From IMG/VR virus record IMGVR_UViG_3300032309_002153, positions 1 through 37,494 of that record: DNA of 37,494 nucleotides. One strand, 5' to 3'. The notes below the pieces were generated by a model. It was not told where the DNA came from and did not search any database. It worked only from the letters and a program-made list of their open reading frames with translations. The DNA is from a virus. Below are positions 5,883 through 13,340 of this stretch, piece by piece. Position 1 is the stretch's first letter. Each line of letters opens with the position of its first letter. The translations under genes and the position numbers were made by a program.

Positions 5883-6215
5883 TTATTTGAAAAATTCTTT
5901 TATTCTTATTTCCCATTCTGTATCATGACCGGCATCGTCTATATTTTCTTCATCAGTTGGTTCACAAGGAAATTCAGCCCAATGTGTTATTTTCTGGCTT
6001 TGCCAATCACGATGGCCTGACCAGCCCCAAGGGTATTTATTATTTCCGCACCCTGTATCGAATGTACGCCATGGTCCATTAGGCCTATGTTCTCCTTGGC
6101 AAAATGTAGCCGTGTGAATCTCGCAGTTATACCATATAAGAGCTTTTTGACCGTCTTTAGGTAATCTATCTTTTGTAGATATCCAATGAATTTTTGTTTT
6201 TTTGTTGTTAATCAT
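5883..6215 (-). CDS. DUF551-like protein
   Basis: This 110-residue protein has the motif HWISTKDRLPKDGQKALIWY near the N-terminus and KITHWAEFPCEP towards the C-terminus, the two hallmarks of the DUF551 family found in many phages. Function is unknown. The start overlaps the preceding gene's stop by 8 nt. The rest is acidic. Confidence 0.8.
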   Translation of the reverse strand: MINNKKTKIHWISTKDRLPKDGQKALIWYNCEIHTATFCQGEHRPNGPWRTFDTGCGNNKYPWGWSGHRDWQSQKITHWAEFPCEPTDEENIDDAGHDTEWEIRIKEFFK

Positions 6216-6390
6216 CTTGATATCCCATTGTTTGCTTTAAAATATAAACATAGTGTTCTTTTATAGAATCCACCAAATCATAATAACCGTGATTATTGCC
6301 GCGGTCTCCCCATATTATTGGATAACAAATTGCTTCAAGTTGACCTAGTAGAATTAGCATTTTTTGTTTTAGTTTTTCGTCTTCAATCAT
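6208..6390 (-). CDS. small accessory protein of unknown function
   Basis: This 60-residue protein starts at ATG directly after a strong AAGGAGG, which itself lies in the last codons of the upstream gene. The sequence includes LLGQLEAICYPIIWGDRG and YDLVDSIKEHYVYILKQT. It is helical and weakly acidic. No family recognised. Confidence 0.65.
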   Translation of the reverse strand: MIEDEKLKQKMLILLGQLEAICYPIIWGDRGNNHGYYDLVDSIKEHYVYILKQTMGYQDD

Positions 6391-6630
6391 TTAAACCTCC
6401 TTAACTTGTTCAAGCAAAGAATCATGAATTTTATTAATAACATCGGTTTGTATGCTTGCATCCCATTGCGGTTCCGATGCAATAAACGCAGAAAGATTGG
6501 TAACTAAAGCAGATATTGTTACCGGGATGGTGCGCACATCCTCAACGTCTTTTTCACCAGCAAAATGTTCTCTAATGCAGTGCAATATTTTGTCCGAAAG
6601 GTCTTTTACTGTGTCTTTTTCTTGTGTCAT
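6391..6630 (-). CDS. small accessory protein of unknown function
   Basis: ATG 6630 is favoured over 6663 because AAGGG lies 8 nt upstream. The 79 residues are mostly helical (DTVKDLSDKILHCIREHFAG, then SIQTDVINKIHDSLLEQVKEV). The final Lys-Glu-Val codons form the Shine-Dalgarno of the next gene, so the two are coupled. No family recognised. Confidence 0.65.
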   Translation of the reverse strand: MTQEKDTVKDLSDKILHCIREHFAGEKDVEDVRTIPVTISALVTNLSAFIASEPQWDASIQTDVINKIHDSLLEQVKEV

Positions 6631-6649
6631 TTTTTTTGCCCTTATTAAA

Positions 6650-6769
6650 TTAATGAAATACATTGTACGCTATTACTCCAATAAAAAATGAACATATTGA
6701 TAACACCAATATGTCGGCTGTTTTAGGGGAGCATAAAATTTTTTTTAGTTTGTTAAATTTATTCATCAT
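6650..6769 (-). CDS. 39-residue membrane protein
   Basis: The reading is MMNKFNKLKKILCSPKTADI followed by LVLSICSFFIGVIAYNVFH: a basic N-terminus and one membrane span ending at the C-terminus. The start overlaps the stop of the acidic 38-residue gene upstream. A longer frame from 6862 exists, but it runs across that gene in another frame and I reject it. Confidence 0.55.
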   Translation of the reverse strand: MMNKFNKLKKILCSPKTADILVLSICSFFIGVIAYNVFH

Positions 6770-6875
6770 TTTTATAATCGCTTTGATGTTCATCCCAGTA
6801 AGCTTCTTTGGCTTGGTGCTCATAATACTCTGTTTCTTCTTCGTCACCGTGGTAATTATCATAGTTGCTTATCAT
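6759..6875 (-). CDS. 38-residue acidic/aromatic protein
   Basis: The short ORF MISNYDNYHGDEEETEYYEH, then QAKEAYWDEHQSDYKNDE, has a good ribosome binding site (GAGGAAAG) and overlaps its neighbours at both ends (ATGA at the start). It is very acidic and Tyr-rich, which could suit a DNA mimic or an adaptor, but that is speculation. Confidence 0.6.
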   Translation of the reverse strand: MISNYDNYHGDEEETEYYEHQAKEAYWDEHQSDYKNDE

Positions 6876-7252
6876 TTTCTTTCCTCTTTTAGTTGTTGTA
6901 AAAATTCAAATATATTTTTGTTACATTCTTTAATTATTTCTGAAGAAAAATAACTCATACTTAATGAGATTATTGTAAAGAATAAAGTTACTATTGAGGC
7001 CGAATAAATAGATTCATAAATAACAATGCTTACCGTTATGCAAATAGAAAAGTAAAATATTTTTTTTGAAATATTCTTTAGCTCAATCGCACGACCTGTT
7101 AATTCAGGTATACACCTGTAATCTTTAATTAATAAATCCCTAGATATATCTTTTACAAAATTTTTGTATATATTATATTCAATAACGCGTTTTTTTATTG
7201 TGCGACGTAAAAAATCAATCCATAAATAACGTATTAATTTTATTATTTTCAT
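6872..7252 (-). CDS. two-span membrane protein
   Basis: This 126-residue protein has a basic N-terminal half (IRYLWIDFLRRTIKKRVIEY) followed by two hydrophobic helices at about residues 62-82 and 85-105 and a charged C-terminal helix. It overlaps both neighbours by ATGA. It is probably an inner-membrane protein. Superinfection exclusion is a possible role for membrane proteins in such operons, but nothing here proves it. Confidence 0.65.
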   Translation of the reverse strand: MKIIKLIRYLWIDFLRRTIKKRVIEYNIYKNFVKDISRDLLIKDYRCIPELTGRAIELKNISKKIFYFSICITVSIVIYESIYSASIVTLFFTIISLSMSYFSSEIIKECNKNIFEFLQQLKEERK

Positions 7253-7503
7253 TTTCTTTCCTTAATAATTTCTTTATATTCTTCTATCATTTTTGCTCGC
7301 GTAATTTCGATTTCTGTTAACATTTCTGCTCGCGTGTTTTCGATTTTTGTTAACATTGCATAATAAAGCTGCTGTTGGTTTTTCATAAATTCAAAATGAA
7401 AATCCATTAAATCTAATTTTTTTTGTAAATATTTTTTGTTGAAAATAATTATTAATACAATTGGGGGTACAATTATTGATAAACCCAATAAAAATAATGT
7501 CAT
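7249..7503 (-). CDS. membrane-anchored coiled-coil protein
   Basis: This 84-residue protein has an N-terminal membrane span (MTLFLLGLSIIVPPIVLIII) and then a long helix containing a short internal repeat, KIENTRAEMLTEIEITRAKM. It looks like a membrane-tethered coiled coil. It is coupled by ATGA to the genes on both sides. No family recognised. Confidence 0.65.
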   Translation of the reverse strand: MTLFLLGLSIIVPPIVLIIIFNKKYLQKKLDLMDFHFEFMKNQQQLYYAMLTKIENTRAEMLTEIEITRAKMIEEYKEIIKERK

Positions 7504-7673
7504 TTTTTCCTCTTTTTAGTTATAAAATTTGAATCTTCTTTAAAATCTTTAGTGCCATCGGCCCATCCTTTGTCGTAAGCCCAGATTATTAAGTCTATTA
7601 TGCCTTCTTCGTCTAACCCTCCGTGTGGTTTTCTGTGCAGCTCTATGTACTTCTTGGCTTCTTTTGCGTTCAT
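7500..7673 (-). CDS. 57-residue accessory protein
   Basis: The ORF MNAKEAKKYIELHRKPHGGL, then DEEGIIDLIIWAYDKGWADG and a basic tail, fits between its neighbours with 1 nt between upstream stop and start and a 4-nt ATGA overlap downstream. Its composition looks coding. I know no family for it. Confidence 0.65.
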   Translation of the reverse strand: MNAKEAKKYIELHRKPHGGLDEEGIIDLIIWAYDKGWADGTKDFKEDSNFITKKRKK

Positions 7674-7674
7674 T

Positions 7675-7848
7675 TTATTCCCATGACTTTTCTAAAAAAT
7701 CCACAATAGCATTGAGCTCAGTATCACCTACGCCCATATTTTTATTTTGTGGGTCGTAATTCAATCGCTTCAAATTCATTTCTTCAAACAAATCATAAAA
7801 TTGATTCATCTTTTTTATTTCATCCATCTCATTTTTGTATTCGGGCAT
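7675..7848 (-). CDS. 57-residue accessory protein, first gene of leftward accessory operon
   Basis: MPEYKNEMDEIKKMNQFYDL and NKNMGVGDTELNAIVDFLEK make a small acidic helical protein. AAGGAG lies 7 nt before the ATG. It follows the promoter at 7875-7902 directly. No family recognised. Confidence 0.7.
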   Translation of the reverse strand: MPEYKNEMDEIKKMNQFYDLFEEMNLKRLNYDPQNKNMGVGDTELNAIVDFLEKSWE

Positions 7849-7874
7849 TTTATTCTCCTTGTTAGTACATGATT

Positions 7875-7902
7875 ATCTTAACACATATTATGTGTAAGTC
7901 AA
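7875..7902 (-). promoter_or_regulatory. leftward promoter of the accessory (CsrA) operon
   Basis: On the minus strand TTGACT (7902-7897) and TAAGAT (7880-7875) are separated by a 16-nt spacer that is almost entirely a palindrome. The promoter points at the 7848 gene and would transcribe down to csrA. Confidence 0.65.
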
Positions 7903-7916
7903 CACATAATATGTTA
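7881..7916. promoter_or_regulatory. two palindromic operators 21 bp apart
   Basis: ACACATATTATGTGT (7881-7895) and the related ACACATAATATGTTA (7902-7916) have centres 21 bp apart, two helical turns. The first fills the promoter spacer and the second covers the -35. This suggests cooperative repression of the accessory operon by a dimeric regulator, which is not identified here. Confidence 0.65.
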
Positions 7917-7950
7917 TTTTTTTAATGAAAATTTTTGATCAAGTACGTAA

Positions 7951-8011
7951 GTTGATAATTTATCTATGTTTTGTTAACATACTCACTTAGTTATCAACAG
8001 ATATTGTGAGT
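7951..8011 (+). promoter_or_regulatory. late rightward promoter and leader with nested dyads
   Basis: TTGATA (7952-7957) and TAACAT (7975-7980) are separated by 17 nt. A perfect 8-bp dyad, GTTGATAA (7951-7958) and TTATCAAC (7991-7998), brackets the promoter. A second dyad, ACTCAC (7981-7986) and GTGAGT (8006-8011), would fold in the transcript and cover the Shine-Dalgarno of the 8014 ORF. The promoter would serve the packaging operon. Confidence 0.5.
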
Positions 8012-8013
8012 AA

Positions 8014-8124
8014 ATGATGGAATTGTACACTGATTGTACAGACAATATGCAATCATTAAGGTCATATCTTGATGCTGTTGACGTTTTTATTAAAGAATTA
8101 AAGAGAGTATATGGAATCGACTAA
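8014..8124 (+). CDS. 36-residue leader protein of the packaging operon
   Basis: MMELYTDCTDNMQSLRSYLD followed by AVDVFIKELKRVYGID is acidic at the start and helical after. GTGAG lies just upstream of the tandem ATGs. Its 3' end overlaps the next gene's start by 14 nt. Either a small early protein or a translational leader for the zinc-knuckle gene. Confidence 0.5.
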   Translation: MMELYTDCTDNMQSLRSYLDAVDVFIKELKRVYGID

Positions 8125-8365
8125 ACGCTTGTTATGCGTAAGATGTACGGGTACTGGTCGAATTATGGGCGGTGGAATGATATATGAAAATTGTCATTTG
8201 TGCTCTGGTAGTGGTAAATTAATACCTGCGACAGAAAAAGTTGACGTTGTTGTAGATAAGCGTAGCAAGACATATAAAGATGCTATAGCAAAGATAATGG
8301 AAGCGAGTGACGTATCTAAAGAAGAAGCGGCTCGTATTTTTGATGAAGAGTTTGAAAAGCTATGA
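8111..8365 (+). CDS. small zinc-binding protein with DnaJ-like CxxCxGxG motifs
   Basis: This 84-residue protein has two half-sites, CVRCTGTGRIMGGG (from residue 9) and CHLCSGSGKL, which match the CxxCxGxG zinc repeats of DnaJ. A helical acidic tail follows. It probably binds one zinc ion and may act in protein or nucleic-acid binding. Small phage proteins of this type often sit near terminase genes. Its stop overlaps the next start (ATGA). Confidence 0.7.
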   Translation: MESTKRLLCVRCTGTGRIMGGGMIYENCHLCSGSGKLIPATEKVDVVVDKRSKTYKDAIAKIMEASDVSKEEAARIFDEEFEKL

Positions 8366-8796
8366 AAAATGTTATGGACTTTAGCTCAGAGGTAGAGCGG
8401 CAAAAAAGCGATAAGCTTAATTGCGACGTGCGTGAGTTCGATTCTCACGGGGAACACCAACTTTTAGATGATGCTATATTTAGTGTAATTGCAAAAAAGT
8501 TTTCGTCTTTTAAGCATCAAATGCTAAAAGATGTAAATAGTTTTTTATTAAAGGCTGAATTTAAAGCCGATGAAATAAAAACAGGCCTTACATATTTACA
8601 AAAAGAAGAAATTAAAGCCCATTGCATGGATTATTTGCGCAGAGATTGCCCTACCCTGAGGCAATTAGAAGAGTGTAAATTGTTGTTCCTCCCGGTGACT
8701 ATTGGTATGCAAAACATTTATGATGAATTAAAAAAAGAAATTGGAAGCTTAAAACAAGAGCTTGACGATTTAAAACAAAAATTTGATAAACTGTAG
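8362..8796 (+). CDS. unknown protein with tRNA-derived N-terminal segment
   Basis: This 144-residue protein starts in an ATGA overlap with the zinc-binding gene. Residues 5-33 (DFSSEVERQKSDKLNCDVRE and on) are encoded by a tRNA-like sequence (8375-8459). The remainder is helical, ending in a heptad-like LKKEIGSLKQELDDLKQKF coiled coil. The coding frame runs through the tRNA-like part without a stop. A later start is possible, but no better one is visible. It lies directly before the small terminase gene. Confidence 0.65.
   Translation: MKNVMDFSSEVERQKSDKLNCDVREFDSHGEHQLLDDAIFSVIAKKFSSFKHQMLKDVNSFLLKAEFKADEIKTGLTYLQKEEIKAHCMDYLRRDCPTLRQLEECKLLFLPVTIGMQNIYDELKKEIGSLKQELDDLKQKFDKL
8375..8459 (+). 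ncRNA. tRNA-like element (intact elbow, broken acceptor and anticodon)
   Basis: The D arm is canonical: T8 A9, stem GCTC/GAGC (8384-8387, 8395-8398) and loop AGAGGTA with A14, G18, G19, A21. The T arm is canonical too: GTGAG TTCGATT CTCAC (8432-8448), with C48 before it. It is followed by 7 nt, a discriminator A and encoded CCA (8457-8459). The 5' strand of the acceptor (TGGACTT) does not pair with the 3' strand (GGGGAAC). The only anticodon-like stem (GCGAT/ATTGC, 8408-8424) has a loop without U33 and follows 9 nt where one is expected. It is therefore a tRNA mimic or a captured, degenerate tRNA, not a functional tRNA. Confidence 0.7.
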
Positions 8797-8805
8797 GAGA
8801 TTATT

Positions 8806-9261
8806 ATGCCTCAAGGCCGACCTACAACGTACACCCCTGAATTAGCCGCGTATGTTTGTGAAATGATAGCGACTCATACTTGTGGGTTAAAAAAATTAAC
8901 AAAAATGTATGAAAAATTTCCCAGTCAATCCACATTGTATGCTTGGATGACTTACGAGCCAAGTTTCTCGGGACAATATTTTGAAGCAAAAAGGCTACAA
9001 GCTAACTACTTAGCCGATTCTTTGCTCGATATGCCAGATGATTTGCCAACTTATATTGATGAAAAAGGCGTTGAAAGAATAGATCCCGGGATGCTTGGCC
9101 GGGAGAAGTTACGATATCAAATTAACGTTTGGCATGCTTCAAAATTGGCTCCCAAAGTTTACGGCGACAAAAAACAAGAAGAAACCAACACAGCTGACAC
9201 GCTCTCTAAGATTAAATCTCTTGTTGATGACTTAAACAAAATCAATAGTAGTGATATCTAA
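8806..9261 (+). CDS. terminase small subunit
   Basis: This 151-residue protein opens MPQGRPTTYTPELAAYVCEM, the start typical of Sf6/P22-like small terminases. An HTH region follows (KLTKMYEKFPSQSTLYAWMT) and then a helical central part (AKRLQANYLADSLLDMPDDL and HASKLAPKVYGDK). It recognises the packaging site and brings DNA to the large subunit. It lies directly upstream of the large terminase gene, and AGGAG precedes the ATG. Confidence 0.85.
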   Translation: MPQGRPTTYTPELAAYVCEMIATHTCGLKKLTKMYEKFPSQSTLYAWMTYEPSFSGQYFEAKRLQANYLADSLLDMPDDLPTYIDEKGVERIDPGMLGREKLRYQINVWHASKLAPKVYGDKKQEETNTADTLSKIKSLVDDLNKINSSDI

Positions 9262-9278
9262 CCATATAATGAGAGATA

Positions 9279-9317
9279 ATGAGCAAAAAAGTCGAAGACA
9301 TAATTAATGAATCCTAA
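9279..9317 (+). CDS. 12-codon upstream ORF overlapping terminase large subunit
   Basis: ATG 9279 opens MSKKVEDIINES and stops at 9317, 8 codons' worth of overlap shy of nothing else: it crosses the TerL ATG at 9307 in another frame. It could couple or tune translation of the large terminase, which otherwise has only a weak ribosome binding site. Evidence is limited to position and frame. Confidence 0.3.
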   Translation: MSKKVEDIINES

Positions 9318-10839
9318 CGAACAAGCGCAATTGATTTCAGATTTACAATCAAGTTTTTTTTTGTTTGTCAGAACTTTTTACCCATTACTAACAGCGCGTG
9401 ATTTCATCGTATCAAATCCACCGGGGCGCGAAAGCCACGTAATTACTATATGTCGTGAGCTTGTTAAAGTTGCAAAGCTCGAGACTAATAAACTGGTATT
9501 AAACGTGCCCCCAGGGCATGGCAAGAGCACGCTTTTAAGTATGTGGGTTGCTTGGACCATGGCAAAATATCCCGACTCGCGTTTTCTATATATATCTTAT
9601 TCACAAACGCTTGCAGCTACTCATACCGATGTGATTCGTCGGATTATGATGTTGCGGGAATATAGAGAGCTTTTTGGTGTTGAACTACGAGCTGACAGCA
9701 AAGCTAGAGACTTTTTTCAGACTACTGCAGGAGGAGCCGTGGGAGCTTTTGGCTCTTCTGGTGCTATTACCGGTCGTGACGCTGGGTTGCCTGGCCTTAA
9801 TCGTTTTAGCGGTGCTCTCATCTTAGATGATCCACACAAGCCGGACGAAGTATTTTCTGACACCATGCGCGAAAAGGTAATACATAATTATCGCGACACA
9901 ATACAACAGCGGCCACGTGGCATAAACGTACCATTTATAATGATAGGCCAGCGGCTTCACGAAGCAGACTTAGCGGCATATTTGTTGGCAGGTGAAGATG
10001 GCCACGATTGGAAACGAGTTATATTAAAGTCCATCGATGAGGCAGGCAATGCGTTATATCCCGAAGCTTTCCCGATTGAAATGCTGCGCATCAGACAAGA
10101 ACGAGATATATACGTTTTTGCAGCTCAACATCAACAAGACCCACAACCAGCAGGCGGTGCGGTGTTTAAGCAAGAATGGTTTGTTAAGCTAGATTTAGAA
10201 CCGATGATGATATCAACCTTCATCACAGCTGACACATCGGAGACGAATAAAGACTACAACGACGCAACAGTCTTTAGTTTTTTTGGTTTATATGAAATAG
10301 AAAACTTTGGTAGAAAAACAGGTGAGTACGGTTTGCATTGGATAGATTGCTTAGAAACACGAATCGAACCATGCGACTTACACAGCACGTTTATGGATTT
10401 CTGGGCTGGATGTATGAGACATAAAACACCTCCATTATTAGCAGCAATCGAGAAGAAAAGCACAGGAAGCACTTTGCTTTCATCGCTTAAAGAAGCCAGA
10501 GGCATGCAAGTACGAGATATACCGCGTAATGCGGCAAGTGGTAACAAAACTAAAAGATTCCTAGAATGTCAACCACATGTGGCAGCTAAAAAAATAAGCT
10601 TTACAACGGGAGCTAGGCACGCCGACATGTGTATCACTCACATGACTAAAATTACAGCAAACGAAACGCATCGCCATGACGATATTGCAGACACTCTTGC
10701 AGATGCTATTCGTATCGCTTTAATCGACAAAACACTAATCTATGCAAACACACAAAAAACAGATTATAATCAATTAGCACAATCTCTCATGTCATCAACA
10801 AATAAAGTTGATAGATTGCGTCAAAAAGCATATAAATAA
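9307..10839 (+). CDS. terminase large subunit
   Basis: This 510-residue packaging motor has Walker A VPPGHGKST at residues 67-75 and Walker B LILDDP at 171-176. The C-terminal RNase H-like nuclease has a first acidic motif in TADTSETNKDYNDAT (about 307-321) and a late HDDIADTLADAIRI. It translocates DNA into the prohead and makes the headful cut. The order TerS-TerL-portal is that of P22-like phages. The length is normal for the family. Confidence 0.95.
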   Translation: MNPNEQAQLISDLQSSFFLFVRTFYPLLTARDFIVSNPPGRESHVITICRELVKVAKLETNKLVLNVPPGHGKSTLLSMWVAWTMAKYPDSRFLYISYSQTLAATHTDVIRRIMMLREYRELFGVELRADSKARDFFQTTAGGAVGAFGSSGAITGRDAGLPGLNRFSGALILDDPHKPDEVFSDTMREKVIHNYRDTIQQRPRGINVPFIMIGQRLHEADLAAYLLAGEDGHDWKRVILKSIDEAGNALYPEAFPIEMLRIRQERDIYVFAAQHQQDPQPAGGAVFKQEWFVKLDLEPMMISTFITADTSETNKDYNDATVFSFFGLYEIENFGRKTGEYGLHWIDCLETRIEPCDLHSTFMDFWAGCMRHKTPPLLAAIEKKSTGSTLLSSLKEARGMQVRDIPRNAASGNKTKRFLECQPHVAAKKISFTTGARHADMCITHMTKITANETHRHDDIADTLADAIRIALIDKTLIYANTQKTDYNQLAQSLMSSTNKVDRLRQKAYK

Positions 10840-10866
10840 TAATTCTATTATGAGGACGACGCAAGT

Positions 10867-12957
10867 ATGCAAGTTGCTCAAAAACATCAAGCTCAACTCG
10901 AGCGGATTAAAAAAAACATCCAGGGCTCTTACGAGTATTTTCGCCATAACTACGAACGTTACAATGAATTTGTAAGATTTGTGTTCGAGTCAAATTTAAC
11001 GGGCGACGAAATAAATTTACTTCAAACGATGAACCGCCCACAGTTGGAATTTAATACCTTAGCCAGCCGAATTCATAGATTGCTCGGTGAGTTCTCAAAG
11101 CAAGAGCCAGATATTATGGTGACTTGTGATGATGAAAACCAAGTGGACTGGCACACACTAAAGGTCGTTGAACAGCATTTGCGCCATGTTTTATTAGACA
11201 TTGATAATCATCATACTCGCTACGAAGTTTACAAAGATGTTTTAGCAGGCGGATTTAGTACGCTTAAAGTTTACACCGATTATGCCAACCCTATGTCGAT
11301 GGATCAAGTCATTAAATTCGACAGGTGCGAACCCACGTTATGTGGTTTTGATAAGCTAGCCAAATTTTCCCACAAAGGTGATGGCAATTATTGTTTTGAA
11401 TTATTTCCTAAAACTAAAACAGATTTTGAAGAAGAATACCCAGGCGTAGATATATCCGAGGTATCATTCAGTCACGGTATAGGGGGATTTAACTGGTCAT
11501 ACATCAATGATCAAGAACCCATGTTGTTATGCGCTGATTACTACGAAAAGAAAAAAACTCGCGAAACCATTGTTAAGGTTCGTGATGGTCGCACTATGAT
11601 ATTGCGTGACTACGAAAAAATGGTTGAAGAGTGGAACGATATTACCGTACCACCCACATATGTAGGAGAGCCTCGCAAAACCATTCTTGATAAAATTGTC
11701 CGGTATCGTTTGATAGACAATCAAATACTAGAATATGTCGAGACTGACTATACAATGTTGCCGCTGGTATTTGTTGACGGCGCAAGCAACATGGTTAAGA
11801 CACACAAAAATGGTAACATTCGTCAAGTATGTTTGCCGTACGTTTATCACGCTAAAGGCGCTCAAAGGCTTAAGAACTTTGCTGGTAACTCACTAGCCAA
11901 CGAAATTGAAAATACGGTCCAACACAAATTTATGGTGGCCAAAGAAGCTCTTCCAAAAGAAGAGGAATTTATGGACGCTTACAAAGATGTGCAACGCGCC
12001 AACACACTTATTTTCAATTCGGTTCATGAATCCAATCCAGAAATGCCTATTTCCAATCCAATACGGGAAGTACAAAGAATTCCATGCCCACCCGAAATTG
12101 TCCAGGCATTTACTGGCGCAGACAGTTTAATGGAGCAAATATTAGGCTCATATGATGCAAGCCTTGGGATTAATAACAATCAACTCAGTGGTGTTGCAAT
12201 TGTTGAAGGGGCAACGCAATCCAACTCAGCAGCCATGCCATATGTTGTAGGATCTATGCAAGGATTTCAGCGGGCTAGCCAAATTTACGTTAATTGGTTG
12301 CCTAAATATTTCACCACCCCTCGCACAATACCAATAATGGATGCAGAAGGCAGGCGCAACTTCTTAAAGATAAATCAAAAAGATGGGATGCCTATGGATT
12401 TTGACACCAACGCATTGAACGTTGTGGTTAAAGCGGGCGTATCGTTCCAAATTCAAAAATCAAGAACCATTAATATGGTCAAGGAAGTCATGCAAATGTC
12501 ACCTGAATTTGCTAACTTTATTGGCACAAAAGGCATTAACTTTATTCTTGATAACGTTGAGGGTCGTGGTGTTGAGCAGCTTAAAGAAATGGTTGGCGAA
12601 TGGAAACAAGAACAAGAGCAAGCCAAACAACAAGCCATGCAAATGCAACAACAAGAAGCCATGAACAACCCTGCTATGATGAAAAATCAAGTAGACATGC
12701 AAAAGCTGCAGATGGAAGCCAAGAAAAACGAGGCACAATTTGCGGTAGACATGGAAAAGATTGAACTTGAAAAATATAAAACCGAGGCCAGCGTGCACAT
12801 GAACGAAACAAACGCTAGTGTTGGTTTGGTTCGAGCAAGCACGGAACGCATGGCTAAGCATGTTGACTTAGAGATTAAGAAAATGGGCATGGCTCATAAT
12901 CATTTAAAAGAAGCCATTGAATTGCATCACATGAAAGAGCAACCTAATCATGCTTAA
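10867..12957 (+). CDS. portal protein, P22 gp1-like
   Basis: This 696-residue protein is similar in length to the P22 portal (725). Its N-terminal half has features such as GDEINLLQTMNRPQLEFN and LLGEFSKQEPDIMV that are typical of the P22-portal family. The C-terminal ~120 residues are Gln-, Met- and Lys-rich coiled coil (QEQEQAKQQAMQMQQQEAM), fitting the helical barrel of P22-type portals. It forms the dodecameric DNA entry vertex. GAGGACG precedes the ATG, and the stop overlaps the next gene. Confidence 0.93.
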   Translation: MQVAQKHQAQLERIKKNIQGSYEYFRHNYERYNEFVRFVFESNLTGDEINLLQTMNRPQLEFNTLASRIHRLLGEFSKQEPDIMVTCDDENQVDWHTLKVVEQHLRHVLLDIDNHHTRYEVYKDVLAGGFSTLKVYTDYANPMSMDQVIKFDRCEPTLCGFDKLAKFSHKGDGNYCFELFPKTKTDFEEEYPGVDISEVSFSHGIGGFNWSYINDQEPMLLCADYYEKKKTRETIVKVRDGRTMILRDYEKMVEEWNDITVPPTYVGEPRKTILDKIVRYRLIDNQILEYVETDYTMLPLVFVDGASNMVKTHKNGNIRQVCLPYVYHAKGAQRLKNFAGNSLANEIENTVQHKFMVAKEALPKEEEFMDAYKDVQRANTLIFNSVHESNPEMPISNPIREVQRIPCPPEIVQAFTGADSLMEQILGSYDASLGINNNQLSGVAIVEGATQSNSAAMPYVVGSMQGFQRASQIYVNWLPKYFTTPRTIPIMDAEGRRNFLKINQKDGMPMDFDTNALNVVVKAGVSFQIQKSRTINMVKEVMQMSPEFANFIGTKGINFILDNVEGRGVEQLKEMVGEWKQEQEQAKQQAMQMQQQEAMNNPAMMKNQVDMQKLQMEAKKNEAQFAVDMEKIELEKYKTEASVHMNETNASVGLVRASTERMAKHVDLEIKKMGMAHNHLKEAIELHHMKEQPNHA

Positions 12958-13183
12958 GCTTTCAATTAGAAATAATTTTTCCGGAGTTTGCGGTGATAGC
13001 AAGGAAAAAACATTTGTTGTTTTGGAAGATGGCAGTGGCAATCAAATGTGTTTGCTAGCAAAAAATGAACCATCTGGTTGTTTGCCTGTTGCTATATTAA
13101 ATGTATGCGATATGATTTTAATGAAAGATTTTTTGAATGAACGAATAGAGGAAATTAACAATGTCAAAAATGCCGACTTATAA
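12950..13183 (+). CDS. small protein of unknown function
   Basis: This 77-residue ORF begins inside the last codons of the portal gene (8-nt overlap). It contains KEKTFVVLEDGSGNQMCLLA and ends in a charged helix. It looks like a small beta domain. It lies among a run of short genes between portal and head-protein genes. No family recognised. Confidence 0.6.
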   Translation: MLKLSIRNNFSGVCGDSKEKTFVVLEDGSGNQMCLLAKNEPSGCLPVAILNVCDMILMKDFLNERIEEINNVKNADL

Positions 13184-13340
13184 TGATTTAATGACTGGCA
13201 CATCTGCGGAATTAAAAAAAACTTATAAAATTACCGACAGACAACTGGAAGTAGCTACAAGGCGACAAATGGACGGCGCAAATTCACAAGAAAGACGAGA
13301 ATTTTACGAGTCTGTTTATAACACTAAAAGGAAATCATAA
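13161..13340 (+). CDS. 59-residue basic protein
   Basis: MSKMPTYNDLMTGTSAELKK, then TYKITDRQLEVATRRQMDGA and a basic tail. AGGAAAT precedes the ATG, and it overlaps its upstream neighbour by 23 nt. The stop shares a base with the next start (TAATG). No family recognised; the frame looks coding. Confidence 0.65.
   Translation: MSKMPTYNDLMTGTSAELKKTYKITDRQLEVATRRQMDGANSQERREFYESVYNTKRKS

Noticed and set aside
6770-6862. N-terminal extension of the 39-residue membrane protein to 6862
   Set aside because: Another frame there encodes the acidic 38-residue protein with a better ribosome binding site and ATGA-type coupling.
8375-8459. Functional tRNA gene
   Set aside because: The acceptor strands do not pair, the anticodon loop lacks U33, and 9 nt separate the D arm from the anticodon-like stem.
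9912-9921. Second parS-like CACGTG core in the terminase gene
   Set aside because: Only the central hexamer matches; the flanking TGTT and AAACA are absent.
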